A DNA stretch of 64,000 nucleotides, taken from positions 1 to 64,000 of the forward strand of contig CABZPR010000002.1 in NCBI GenBank assembly GCA_902527545.1, read 5' to 3'. Shown one piece after another: positions 1-8,006 of the stretch (position 1 is its first letter; every line of letters starts with the position of its first letter). Position numbers and translations under genes: made by a program. This stretch comes from an uncultured Alphaproteobacteria bacterium (GTDB lineage Bacteria > Pseudomonadota > Alphaproteobacteria > HIMB59). A model generated the notes under the pieces. The model saw only the letters and a list, made by a program, of their open reading frames with translations. It searched no databases and had not been told where the DNA came from.

Positions 1-1290
1 TTTCTAGTTCCTGTTTTTGCCTTACTTTTTTCTTTGAATGCTAAATCTGAGTCTTTGACTTTGGGCTGGGCCGCTTGGGATCCTGCTAATGCCTTACAAG
101 AATTAAGTAAAGAATTTACAGCTGAAACAGGCGTTGAAATGAACTTCGAATTTGTGCCATGGCCAAATTTTGCTGAGAGAATGCTTAACGAGTTAAATAA
201 CCAAGGTAAAACTTTTGACTTGTTAATTGGTGACTCACAGTGGATTGGACAAGGTGCTGAATATGGTCACTATGTTAAGTTAAATGATTTCTTTGATGCT
301 AACGGAATTTCAATGGATGATTTTAACCCAGCAACTGTTTACGCATATTCAACATGGCCAAAAGGATCACCTAACTATTACGCTCTTCCAGCAATGGGTG
401 ATGCTTTAGCATGGGCTTATCGAAAAGACTGGTTTGATAGACCAGAGCTTCAAGCTGAATTTAAAAGTAAGCATGGATATGATCTAGGTGTTCCAAAAAC
501 TTGGGATGAGTTATATGACATGTGTACTTTCTTCCAAGGAAGAGAAATTGATGGACAAGTAAGATACGGTGCAGCTATCAATACAGAGCGTGGATCTGAA
601 GGTATTACCATGGGTGTAACAGCAGCCATGTACGCATGGGGTATGGAATACGAAAATCCTGATAACCCATACGAGATGGACGGTTATTTTAACTCAGATG
701 CTTCTGTAGAAGCTGTTGAATTTTATAGAAAAATGTATGAAGATTGTGCACCTCCAGGGCATTCAGATGCTTATATGGTCGCAAATCTTGATGCATATAA
801 ATCAGGACAGGTTGCATTTCAAATGAACTGGTATGCTTTCTGGCCTGGCGTTTCTAAAGAAGACAGTGACGGAAGAGTTTCTGGTTTCTTTGCTAACCCA
901 TGTCAAAACGTATGTGCAGCTACTCTTGGTGGTCAAGGTATCTCAGTTGTGAGTTACTCTGATAAACAAGACTTGGCTCTTGAATACATGAAGTGGTTTG
1001 CAAAGCCAGATATTCAACAAAAATGGTGGGATTTAGGAGGATATTCATGTCATATGGATGTTCTTGGATCACCTGATTTCGTTGACTCAGCTGTTTACGC
1101 ACAAGGCTTCCTTGACTCAATGGGCATCGTCAAAGACTTTTGGCAAGAGCCTACATTTGTTGAATTAATGCTTCCAATGCAGGAGAGAATTCATGACTAC
1201 GTTGTGAATGGAAAAGGTTCTGCAAAAGACGCATTAGACAAAATCATTGATGATTGGACTGAAGTCTTCGAAGACGACGGTAAAATTTAA
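1..1290 (+). CDS. ABC transporter substrate-binding protein (5' partial)
   Basis: Periplasmic solute-binding protein of a CUT1-type (sugar/polyol) ABC importer. The frame is open from base 1; the first visible residues are hydrophobic and end in a SLNAKS stretch, which looks like the end of a Sec signal peptide, so the true start lies upstream of the window and the TTG at 34 is not the start. About 429 residues are visible. The mature part has the family's usual pattern: an early ANALQELSKEFTAETGV segment, FDLLIGDSQW, and late aromatic-rich ligand-pocket segments. It heads an operon with two permeases, two ATPases and dihydroxyacetone kinase subunits. Substrate is not readable from sequence; a C3-C4 ketose or polyol is an inference from DhaKL. 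A hairpin follows the gene. Confidence 0.88.
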   Translation, partial: FLVPVFALLFSLNAKSESLTLGWAAWDPANALQELSKEFTAETGVEMNFEFVPWPNFAERMLNELNNQGKTFDLLIGDSQWIGQGAEYGHYVKLNDFFDANGISMDDFNPATVYAYSTWPKGSPNYYALPAMGDALAWAYRKDWFDRPELQAEFKSKHGYDLGVPKTWDELYDMCTFFQGREIDGQVRYGAAINTERGSEGITMGVTAAMYAWGMEYENPDNPYEMDGYFNSDASVEAVEFYRKMYEDCAPPGHSDAYMVANLDAYKSGQVAFQMNWYAFWPGVSKEDSDGRVSGFFANPCQNVCAATLGGQGISVVSYSDKQDLALEYMKWFAKPDIQQKWWDLGGYSCHMDVLGSPDFVDSAVYAQGFLDSMGIVKDFWQEPTFVELMLPMQERIHDYVVNGKGSAKDALDKIIDDWTEVFEDDGKI

Positions 1291-1306
1291 TCACTAAATA
1301 AATATA

Positions 1307-1330
1307 AAGGGTGGGATTAATCCCGCCCTT
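1307..1330 (+). terminator. intercistronic hairpin after the binding-protein gene
   Basis: The two 12-base arms 1307-1318 and 1319-1330 are self-complementary except for one G.T pair, giving a stem of about 10 bp with a TTAA loop. No T-run follows, so it is more likely a partial attenuator or an mRNA 3'-end stabiliser than a full terminator. Such hairpins after binding-protein genes typically let the binding protein be made in excess over the membrane subunits. Confidence 0.7.
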
Positions 1331-1345
1331 CAATCTAAAACATAT

Positions 1346-2248
1346 ATGAAAAGTGCTGTTAAAAAGTTCAAAGGCTTATCTGATAAAGCAATAGCCTGGA
1401 TTTTTATAGCACCAACTTTAATTCTATTACTTGCTATAAATATTTATCCTCTCATCTATGCCATAAGAATGTCATTCACTAACTTTTATGCCAATAAAAT
1501 AGGTAGAGAAGTAAAATTTGTGGGTTTAAAAAACTATAAAAAGATTTTAGGAAAAGAAGAGATATGGGAAAAGATGCAGATAACTGCTCACTTCGTTTGT
1601 TGGACATTAGTCTTACAAGCATTAATTGGATTGGGTCTTGCTCTTCTTTTAAATAAAAAATTTAAAGGCAATGAACTACTCACTACTTTAATAGTTTTAC
1701 CAATGATGCTTTCCCCTGCAGTCGTAGGTGTATTTTGGACTTACTTATATAATCCTCAAGTAGGTTTATTTAATTACGTAGTTAATTTTTTCTATGACTT
1801 TGGTATTTTTGATATGATTGGTTCAAGCACTTTAGCCCCTTGGTCAATTGTGATTGTCGATACATGGATGTGGACACCTTTTACCATGTTAATTTGTTTA
1901 GCAGGATTAAGATCAATCCCAAATTATTTGTACGAGGCTGCAGAAGTTGACAGGGCTAGTAAGTGGCAGCAATTTATCCACATAACATTGCCATCTGTCC
2001 TTCCTTTTCTACTTCTTGCATTATTATTTAGAGGGATCGAGAATTTCAAAATGTTTGATCTGGTCGCTGAGCTTACTTCAGGGGGGCCAGGATCGGCGAC
2101 TGAACTAGCATCAATCAATTTAAAACGCGAAGCATTTGAAAAATGGAAAACAGGTTACAGCTCTGCTTTTGCTGTAATATTATTTGTCACCATATTCGGC
2201 TTTGGAAATGTTTATGTAAAAGTTATGAACAAAATTAAAGAGCGATAA
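1346..2248 (+). CDS. CUT1-type ABC transporter permease (MalF/UgpA-like)
   Basis: Inner-membrane subunit of the sugar-type importer, 300 residues with about six membrane segments starting near residue 17. The cytoplasmic loop that docks on the ATPase is visible at residues 197-216 as EAAEVDRASKWQQFIHITLP; the usual glycine of the EAA-x(2)-DGA motif is replaced by arginine (DRA). The C-terminal half carries a GGPG segment typical of MalF/UgpA relatives. It starts 55 bases after the binding-protein gene, behind the hairpin, and its TAA stop shares one base with the next ATG, implying translational coupling with the partner permease. Confidence 0.92.
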   Translation: MKSAVKKFKGLSDKAIAWIFIAPTLILLLAINIYPLIYAIRMSFTNFYANKIGREVKFVGLKNYKKILGKEEIWEKMQITAHFVCWTLVLQALIGLGLALLLNKKFKGNELLTTLIVLPMMLSPAVVGVFWTYLYNPQVGLFNYVVNFFYDFGIFDMIGSSTLAPWSIVIVDTWMWTPFTMLICLAGLRSIPNYLYEAAEVDRASKWQQFIHITLPSVLPFLLLALLFRGIENFKMFDLVAELTSGGPGSATELASINLKREAFEKWKTGYSSAFAVILFVTIFGFGNVYVKVMNKIKER

Positions 2249-3192
2249 TGGACACTTCAAGATCACCACTAGAGGCAACAGGATTTTCAAGGAAATTAGC
2301 TGCCACTATCATCATCGTTTACATGATTGTAACCCTTATACCGATCACTTGGATGGTTGCTACAAGCTTTAAAAGTGTTGATAGTGCTATTTCTTACCCT
2401 CCAGAGGTCTTTTTTGAGCCATCTTTAGAGGGCTATGTGAATTTATTTACAAATCGATCAAGACAACCCAAGGATTATTTGGACTCTCTTCCACCACCAG
2501 ATACATGGTATGAGGAGTTAGTTCGCAGCAGAGAAATGGTCATAACAGGACCATCAAAATTTTTACCGAGGTATTCCAATTCTTTGATTATTGGATTTGG
2601 TGCAACGTTCTTTTCAGTATTTTTAGGCTCCTTAGCTGCCTACGCTCTTTCAAGATTTAAAGTCCCACTGAAAGATGATTTATTATTTTTTATTTTATCT
2701 ACGAGAATGTTCCCACCAATAGCAGTGGCGGTACCTATATTTATTATGTACAGAAAACTTGGTCTCGGTGATACTCACGTTGGCATGATTATTCTGTACA
2801 CGGTTGTAAATTTAAGTTTATCAGTTTGGCTGTTAAAAGGATTTATGGATGAGATACCGAGAGAGTATGAGGAGGCTGCGATGATAGATGGTTACTCTAG
2901 AATGCAAGCATTTTTTAAAGTAGTTCTTCCGCAAGCAACTACAGGTATTGCAGCAACAGCAATTTTTTGCATGATATTTTCGTGGAATGAATATGCATTT
3001 GCTGTTTTACTAACACAATTTAATGCGCAAACTGCACCACCATTTATCCCAACAATTATAGGAGAGGGTGGTCTTGATTGGCCTGCTATTGGAGCAGGGA
3101 CAACATTATTTTTAATCCCAGTGATGATATTTACAGTTGTATTGAGAAAGCATCTTCTAAGGGGAATAACATTTGGAGCGGTGAGAAAATAA
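2248..3192 (+). CDS. CUT1-type ABC transporter permease (MalG/UgpE-like)
   Basis: Second membrane subunit, 314 residues. A first membrane segment is at about residues 17-38, followed by a long periplasmic loop of some 60 residues (PPEVFFEP to LPRYSN), then five more segments. The ATPase-docking EAA loop is canonical: EAAMIDGYSRMQAFFKVVLP from about residue 209. The C-terminus ends in LLRGITFGAVRK, close to the GAVKG ending usual for this subunit. The ATG overlaps the upstream TAA by one base, and the stop overlaps the next ATG by one base. It forms a heterodimer with the preceding permease. Confidence 0.92.
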   Translation: MDTSRSPLEATGFSRKLAATIIIVYMIVTLIPITWMVATSFKSVDSAISYPPEVFFEPSLEGYVNLFTNRSRQPKDYLDSLPPPDTWYEELVRSREMVITGPSKFLPRYSNSLIIGFGATFFSVFLGSLAAYALSRFKVPLKDDLLFFILSTRMFPPIAVAVPIFIMYRKLGLGDTHVGMIILYTVVNLSLSVWLLKGFMDEIPREYEEAAMIDGYSRMQAFFKVVLPQATTGIAATAIFCMIFSWNEYAFAVLLTQFNAQTAPPFIPTIIGEGGLDWPAIGAGTTLFLIPVMIFTVVLRKHLLRGITFGAVRK

Positions 3193-3383
3193 TGGCTGAG
3201 AAAAAAAGTTTATTGAGAAGAATTTTTAGAAGATCCATTTGGGAAAATGCATCAACTGTTTTAATTTTATTGGGTGTATTTATGCTGATGCAGCCTTTTG
3301 CTATGTGGATGTATACATATTCCTTTATCGTTATTTTGGTGGGAACTATCGGATTTGTGATCACAAGTCATTTCCCAGATTAG
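3192..3383 (+). CDS. small two-helix membrane protein of the importer operon
   Basis: A 63-residue protein: basic N-terminus (KKSLLRRIFRRS), then two membrane segments at about residues 21-38 and 42-58, ending in SHFPD. The ATG at 3192 shares one base with the stop of the second permease, and the first ATPase starts 2 bases after the stop, so it is embedded in the operon and surely co-translated. I do not recognise a named family; it does not resemble DUF2160, the small protein of glycerol ABC operons. A role as an accessory membrane subunit of the importer is inference from position only. Confidence 0.8.
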   Translation: MAEKKSLLRRIFRRSIWENASTVLILLGVFMLMQPFAMWMYTYSFIVILVGTIGFVITSHFPD

Positions 3384-3385
3384 TC

Positions 3386-4468
3386 ATGGCAGAAATAGAA
3401 ATTAAAAATTTACATAAATCTTTTGGAGATTTCGTAGCAGTGCAAAATTCCAATCTTATTATTGAAAATAAAGAATTCTTCGTTTTACTCGGCCCTTCAG
3501 GTTGTGGAAAAACTACCACTTTAAGAATGATTGCTGGTTTAGAGCTACCAACTTCTGGAAATATATATTTGGATAAGCAAGATGTGGGCTATCTAAGGGC
3601 CTCTCAGCGAGATATAGCCTTTGTTTTTCAGCTTTTTGCACTCTATCCACATATGAATGTAAGAAATAATCTGGCTTTCCCACTGAAAATGCAAAAGCTT
3701 TCACGAAGCGAAGTAGATGCCAAAGTTCTAGAAGCTGCAAAGCTTCTCAGAATTGATCACTTATTAAAATCAAAAGTATCCTCTTTAGCAGGAGGTGATC
3801 GCCAACGTGTTGCACTTGGAAGAGCACTAGTCAGAAGACCTAAAGCATTTTTAATGGATGAGCCTTTGGGCACACTTGATGCAGAATTTAGAGAATTGAT
3901 GTGTTTGGAATTAAGAAAACTTCACGATGATATTGATGCAACTACAGTTTATGTAACACACGATCAACAAGAGGCAATGTCGATGGCTGATCGAATAGCA
4001 GTAATGAATGAAGGAGTGGTGTTGCAAGCAGACTCACCAAAAGTTATTTATAATAAACCTAAAACAAAGTTTGTTGCAAACTTTATTGGATCACCAGGAA
4101 TGAACTTCATACCGATAAATGAAAAAATTTCTCCAAGTCAATCAAGTATTAAATTATTAGACTCATCATTAAATATCCCTCAACAAAAAGAAGGAACAGA
4201 CTCCAATGAAAATTTTTTAGGTGTAAGGCCAGAGAATTTAAAATTAGTTTCTGAAAATGGTGTAAAAGGCAATGTCTTTGGTGTTGAATATTTAGGTTCA
4301 AGAAAAATTCTTACAATTGAAACTCAACTTGGAAATATAAAAATTAGAGTTGATAGTGACACACAAGTTAATATTAATGAGCAAATTCAATTTGATACTC
4401 TTAATAATAACCAAATAATTTTTGATGGTTCAAATGATAAAGCACTTCAAAGCGATTTTATGAGTTAA
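3386..4468 (+). CDS. ABC transporter ATP-binding protein 1 (MalK/UgpC family)
   Basis: A 360-residue ATPase that powers the importer. Visible motifs: Walker A GPSGCGKT at 36-43, Q-loop Q82, signature LAGGD at about 134-138 followed by RQRVALGRAL, Walker B FLMDE at 155-159, and switch His in VTHDQ near 192. The C-terminal third has a TOBE-like regulatory domain (GVRPENLKL). The start is the ATG at 3386; an in-frame extension upstream only reads through the previous gene in another frame. The signature departs from LSGGQ at two positions, unlike the second ATPase of the operon. Its stop overlaps the next ATG. Confidence 0.92.
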   Translation: MAEIEIKNLHKSFGDFVAVQNSNLIIENKEFFVLLGPSGCGKTTTLRMIAGLELPTSGNIYLDKQDVGYLRASQRDIAFVFQLFALYPHMNVRNNLAFPLKMQKLSRSEVDAKVLEAAKLLRIDHLLKSKVSSLAGGDRQRVALGRALVRRPKAFLMDEPLGTLDAEFRELMCLELRKLHDDIDATTVYVTHDQQEAMSMADRIAVMNEGVVLQADSPKVIYNKPKTKFVANFIGSPGMNFIPINEKISPSQSSIKLLDSSLNIPQQKEGTDSNENFLGVRPENLKLVSENGVKGNVFGVEYLGSRKILTIETQLGNIKIRVDSDTQVNINEQIQFDTLNNNQIIFDGSNDKALQSDFMS

Positions 4469-5478
4469 TGTCTAAAGTAGAACTACAAAATATTACAAAA
4501 ATATATGATAAAACTATTAAGGCTTTAGATGATATTAGCTTTACAGTAAACGATGGAGAGTTTTTTGTATTATTGGGCCCAACCGGTGCAGGTAAAACAA
4601 CAACATTAAGATCAATAGCAGGTTTAGAAAAAATTGATAAAGGAAAGATCCTTTTTGATGATGAAGATTTTTCAGAGGCTCAGCCTGCAGCTAGAGACAC
4701 AGCTTTTGTATTTCAACAATACTCCTTATACCCTCATTATAAGGTTTACGACAATTTAGCTTTTCCTCTTCGATCCCCTCTCAGAAAAATCCCAGAAGAT
4801 AAGATTAGAGAAAAAGTTACAAAAATAGCGGAAATGTTGAAAATTTCAGCTAAATTAGATAACAAAGCAACTGAATTATCAGGGGGAGAAATGCAAAGAG
4901 TTGCAATAGGTCGTGCTCTAGTCAGAGACCCAAGTATATATTTAATGGATGAGCCACTTTCATCCCTTGATGCAAAATTAAGGGAAAGTTTGAGAGTCGA
5001 ACTGAAAAAAATCCAATTAAATTTAGGCTCCACAATTCTTTACGTCACACATGATCAAGCTGAAGCTACAACTATGGCAGATCGCATCGGAGTATTAGAA
5101 AATGGTAAGATCGCCCAGATTGATAAACCAGAAGATATATACAATAATCCAAAATCTATTTATGTTGCAAATAGATTAGGCTCACCAAAAATTAATATTC
5201 TCAACAGAACTACTTTAAATACTTCATCACCGGATAAAGCAAGTCAACTTGGTTTAAGACCTGAGCACATTAAGATAGGAGAAGGTGAACTTTCTGGCTC
5301 AATTAAAACTGTTGAGTCTCTCGGTGCAGAAACTGTGGTAGAGATAGATTTTAATGGAGCAGAAATTTTATCCTTATATCAAGGAACATTCCAAGGACAA
5401 AAAGGGGACAAAGTAAATTTTGCAATAGATCAAAATAAAATTTTATTTTTTGACGAAAAAGGAATGAGCGTGCAATGA
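4468..5478 (+). CDS. ABC transporter ATP-binding protein 2 (MalK/UgpC family)
   Basis: A 336-residue ATPase, the probable partner of ATPase 1 in an asymmetric nucleotide-binding dimer. Motifs: Walker A GPTGAGKT at about 37-44, Q-loop in VFQQYSLYPH, near-canonical signature LSGGE at 137-141, Walker B YLMDE, and VTHDQ. A TOBE-like domain with GLRPEHIKIGEGE follows. The ATG overlaps the TAA of ATPase 1 by one base, and the last four bases overlap dhaL (ATGA). Two separate ATPase genes in one CUT1 operon are less common than a single MalK homodimer but known. Confidence 0.92.
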   Translation: MSKVELQNITKIYDKTIKALDDISFTVNDGEFFVLLGPTGAGKTTTLRSIAGLEKIDKGKILFDDEDFSEAQPAARDTAFVFQQYSLYPHYKVYDNLAFPLRSPLRKIPEDKIREKVTKIAEMLKISAKLDNKATELSGGEMQRVAIGRALVRDPSIYLMDEPLSSLDAKLRESLRVELKKIQLNLGSTILYVTHDQAEATTMADRIGVLENGKIAQIDKPEDIYNNPKSIYVANRLGSPKINILNRTTLNTSSPDKASQLGLRPEHIKIGEGELSGSIKTVESLGAETVVEIDFNGAEILSLYQGTFQGQKGDKVNFAIDQNKILFFDEKGMSVQ

Positions 5479-6104
5479 GTATTAATTTTTTAATCCATAG
5501 AGCAAAAGAAATTCAAGCTGTAATTGAAGCAAATGCAAGTGAAATAGAAAAATTGGACCAAGAAATAGGAGATGGGGATCATATTTTTAATGTCCAAAGA
5601 GGGATCAAGCTTGTTATAGAATTAGAAGCTGTAATTAAAGATTTACCAATGTCCAAAGCTCTAAACCAAATAGCAATGAAAGTTCTTTCTGGTATTGGTG
5701 GCTCATCTGGTGCCTTGTTTGGCACATTGTTTATGACCATGGCCAAAGGAAACGATATCGATAATGGTGTTGATTATAAAAAGGCAATTGAAATTTTTGC
5801 AGATGGCGTGGAAGCTGTAAAACAAAGAGGTAAAGCAGATGTAGGTGAAAAAACAATGATGGATGTTCTCATACCTGTATCTAACTGCCTTAAAAAAGGT
5901 GTCGAGGATAACAAAGATGTTAAAGAGATACTTAAAGAAGCTATAGAGGTGGCAGAAAAAGGGATGTTTTCAACAAAAGATCTTTTAGCTACAAAAGGGA
6001 GAGCTTCTTTTTTAGGAGAGCGAGCGAAAGGTCATATCGATCCTGGGGCTAGGTCTTCACAATTAATGATAAAAACTGTCTGTGAGTCAGTGTTAAATAG
6101 TTAG
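5475..6104 (+). CDS. dhaL: dihydroxyacetone kinase subunit DhaL
   Basis: Nucleotide-binding subunit of dihydroxyacetone kinase, 209 residues, close to the family's usual 210. The Mg-nucleotide aspartates are in IGDGDH at 31-36; the usual next residue Gly is Ile here. GGIGGSSGALFGTLFM-type glycine-rich loop and the late GARSSQLMI segment also fit. The first codon overlaps the stop of ATPase 2 (ATGA). In PTS-type systems DhaL carries a tightly bound ADP that is rephosphorylated by DhaM; no DhaM or PTS gene is seen here, so phosphate may come directly from ATP, or DhaM lies elsewhere. Confidence 0.93.
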   Translation: MSINFLIHRAKEIQAVIEANASEIEKLDQEIGDGDHIFNVQRGIKLVIELEAVIKDLPMSKALNQIAMKVLSGIGGSSGALFGTLFMTMAKGNDIDNGVDYKKAIEIFADGVEAVKQRGKADVGEKTMMDVLIPVSNCLKKGVEDNKDVKEILKEAIEVAEKGMFSTKDLLATKGRASFLGERAKGHIDPGARSSQLMIKTVCESVLNS

Positions 6105-6113
6105 GAGGATACT

Positions 6114-7106
6114 ATGAAAAAATTTATGAATTCAGCGGATGATTTTCTAAAGGAGAGTCTGCAAGGTTTTGGTGCTGCGCATCAAGATATTGTTAACTGC
6201 CACTACGACCCCAACTTCATCACCAGAGCAACTCCCACAAAAGAGGGAAAAGTAGCTCTGATCAGTGGAGGGGGGAGTGGACACGAACCAATGCATGGCG
6301 GCTTAGTCGGCTACGGTATGCTGGATGCAGCCTGCCCTGGATTTGTTTTTTCATCACCCACACCTGATCAAATGTTAGCTGCTGCTGAAAAAGTAGACAG
6401 TGGAGCAGGAGTTTTATTTATCGTTAAAAACTATTCCGGAGATGTAATGAATTTCCAAATGGCAGCTGAGATGATGCAAGGCCCAAATGAGTCTGTATTG
6501 ACAAATGATGATGTTGCTGTGGAAGACTCTTCATTTACAACTGGTAGAAGAGGTGTTGCTGCTACTGTTGTTGTTGAAAAAATAGTTGGTTCTTTAGCTG
6601 AGCATGGAGGTAGCTTACAAGAATGTAAAGCTTTAGGAGATAAGGTAAATAAAAATTCAGGTTCTATGGGAGTTGCATTTTCAAGCTGCACCGTCCCGGC
6701 TGCAGGAAAACCAAATTTTGACATAGGCGATGATGAAATGGAATTTGGTGTTGGAATTCATGGTGAGCCTGGAAGAAGAAGAGATAAAATGAAATCTGCA
6801 CAAGAGATTACAAACGAGTTATTAGAGGCAATTAACGAGGACTTAAAGCCTGAGGCAAACGAAGAAATTCTTTTATTTGTCAATGGTATGGGAGGTACTC
6901 CTTTAACAGAGCTATACCTAATTTATGATAACGCTAAAAACATGTTAGACAAAAAAAATATAAAGATATCAAGGTCTCTTGTTGGAAATTATTGCACTTC
7001 TCTTGAAATGCAGGGAGCTTCAATTACTCTTACAAAGCTTGACGAAGAGCTTTTAAAGCATTGGGACTCATCTGTTCACACAGCAGCTATGAGATGGGGT
7101 GTCTAA
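6114..7106 (+). CDS. dhaK: dihydroxyacetone kinase subunit DhaK
   Basis: Substrate-binding subunit that holds dihydroxyacetone (or a related short ketose) for phosphorylation to dihydroxyacetone phosphate. At 330 residues it is a stand-alone DhaK without the fused nucleotide domain of ATP-type kinases. The loop GGGSGHEPMHGG is at 52-63, and the substrate-binding His (hemiaminal former) is His216 in GVGIHGEPGR. The ribosome site AGGAGG at 6103-6108 overlaps the dhaL stop codon. It is the last gene of the operon, followed by a strong terminator. Confidence 0.95.
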   Translation: MKKFMNSADDFLKESLQGFGAAHQDIVNCHYDPNFITRATPTKEGKVALISGGGSGHEPMHGGLVGYGMLDAACPGFVFSSPTPDQMLAAAEKVDSGAGVLFIVKNYSGDVMNFQMAAEMMQGPNESVLTNDDVAVEDSSFTTGRRGVAATVVVEKIVGSLAEHGGSLQECKALGDKVNKNSGSMGVAFSSCTVPAAGKPNFDIGDDEMEFGVGIHGEPGRRRDKMKSAQEITNELLEAINEDLKPEANEEILLFVNGMGGTPLTELYLIYDNAKNMLDKKNIKISRSLVGNYCTSLEMQGASITLTKLDEELLKHWDSSVHTAAMRWGV

Positions 7107-7113
7107 AAATCAT

Positions 7114-7146
7114 AAAGCCTTTAGACTGATCTAAAGGCTTTTATAT
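7114..7146 (+). terminator. rho-independent terminator of the importer-dhaLK operon
   Basis: A perfect 11-bp stem (7114-7124 with 7131-7141), a 6-base loop ACTGAT and a following T-rich tract (TTTTATATTT). The stem is preceded by an A-run, so it may also serve the convergent minus-strand gene that ends at 7167. Confidence 0.9.
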
Positions 7147-7166
7147 TTGTCTGATTACCCTCATCA

Positions 7167-7454
7167 TTAGTGATTATGATGATCTAATGTAACCTCGCCA
7201 ACTACTGTCTCGACTGAGACCCTATTTTCTATATTAGTATTTAATCTTTTTTCTCGTGCTGTGTCTGCTGCCTTCATAGTTTCAGCATCAGGATAAATTG
7301 TAACTGCCATTAATGTTACATCATCAATTCTAATGCCAATTAACTGACTTGCTTGTGGGAATTCTGATGGAGCACTTTGTACGTACCCTTGTGTTTGTTC
7401 GTCAGCTGCCTCCTTTGAGTCCATTTTTACTGTTGTTACTCTTGCTATACTCAT
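7167..7454 (-). CDS. small conserved-looking protein, possible dimeric alpha/beta-barrel fold
   Basis: A 95-residue soluble protein of unknown function. It has a strong ribosome site, AGGAGGG at 7461-7467 on the minus strand, six bases before the ATG, which makes it very likely real and well expressed. The pattern beta (SIARVTTVKMDS) - helix - beta (IRIDDVTLMAVTIYPDAETM) - helix (AADTAREKR) - beta resembles ferredoxin-like/antibiotic-monooxygenase barrels, which dimerise. The end is His-rich (DHHNH). I do not recognise a specific family. Shares the terminator region with dhaK on its 3' side. Confidence 0.75.
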   Translation of the reverse strand: MSIARVTTVKMDSKEAADEQTQGYVQSAPSEFPQASQLIGIRIDDVTLMAVTIYPDAETMKAADTAREKRLNTNIENRVSVETVVGEVTLDHHNH

Positions 7455-7596
7455 ATATTACCCTCCTTAATTGTGACCTAAATAACTTAGTTAATTTGTC
7501 AACATTACACTCTATTAACAATAAAATTAAATATTTTATAGGCTAATTAACCTGACTATTTTGCATATCGACAGATAAAATTATCTTCGTGGCTAA

Positions 7597-7803
7597 TTAA
7601 CTATAGAAGTATATTAAGAAGCCGAAAATAAAAATAAATATTAAAAAATAACTGATTGCTGATTTTTTAAAATAAATCTCTGATTTAAATAAAATATTAA
7701 ATATTTTATAGCTAGCAAAAATTACGAGGGCTATTACAGCAAGAGTAATAAGCCATGTTCCCAAAAAATTTATTGAAAAAAGTTTATCTAAGTTTTGTTC
7801 CAT
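7597..7803 (-). CDS. small two-helix membrane protein, unknown
   Basis: A 68-residue ORF with two predicted membrane helices (about residues 14-37 and 46-67) and a Lys-rich connecting loop. No clear ribosome site precedes the ATG, and the second helix is very Phe/Ile-rich as any AT-rich ORF of this type would be. Kept because codon pattern and helix spacing look protein-like, but it may not be real. Confidence 0.45.
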   Translation of the reverse strand: MEQNLDKLFSINFLGTWLITLAVIALVIFASYKIFNILFKSEIYFKKSAISYFLIFIFIFGFLIYFYS

Positions 7804-7997
7804 ATTTTTATTCTATTTTGGTGGACCAAGTATCCAGAAATTGGAACACCTACTATTAAATACTTTTATCATGGAAAGACCATTTGCAAAATGTTCAATA
7901 TATTTTAAAAATCAACATTATTAACACTTCTATTACTAAACTTGTTAATAATATTTTGTTTAGACCTAATTTTTTGTTAGAATTAACTTCTAACTAC

Positions 7998-8002
7998 GGA
8001 GG
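7998..8002 (+). promoter_or_regulatory. ribosome binding site that fixes the stomatin-like start
   Basis: GGAGG four bases before the ATG at 8007. It decides against the longer in-frame ORF that opens at 7884. Confidence 0.85.
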
Positions 8003-8006
8003 AAAA

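Noticed and set aside
3131-3364. Minus-strand 77-codon ORF opposite the 63-residue gene
   Set aside because: No ribosome site and low-complexity composition; it is antisense to coupled plus-strand genes.
3192-3383. DUF2160-type glycerol transporter subunit
   Set aside because: Size, helix order and residues do not match DUF2160, and the ATPases are MalK/UgpC-like, so a glycerol GlpSTPQV system was not called.
3239-3385. N-terminal extension of ATPase 1 to 3239
   Set aside because: It overlaps the small membrane gene in another frame; the ATG at 3386 begins with the normal family N-terminus.
7884-8006. Longer stomatin-like start at 7884
   Set aside because: The GGAGG at 7998-8002 and the normal N-terminus support 8007.
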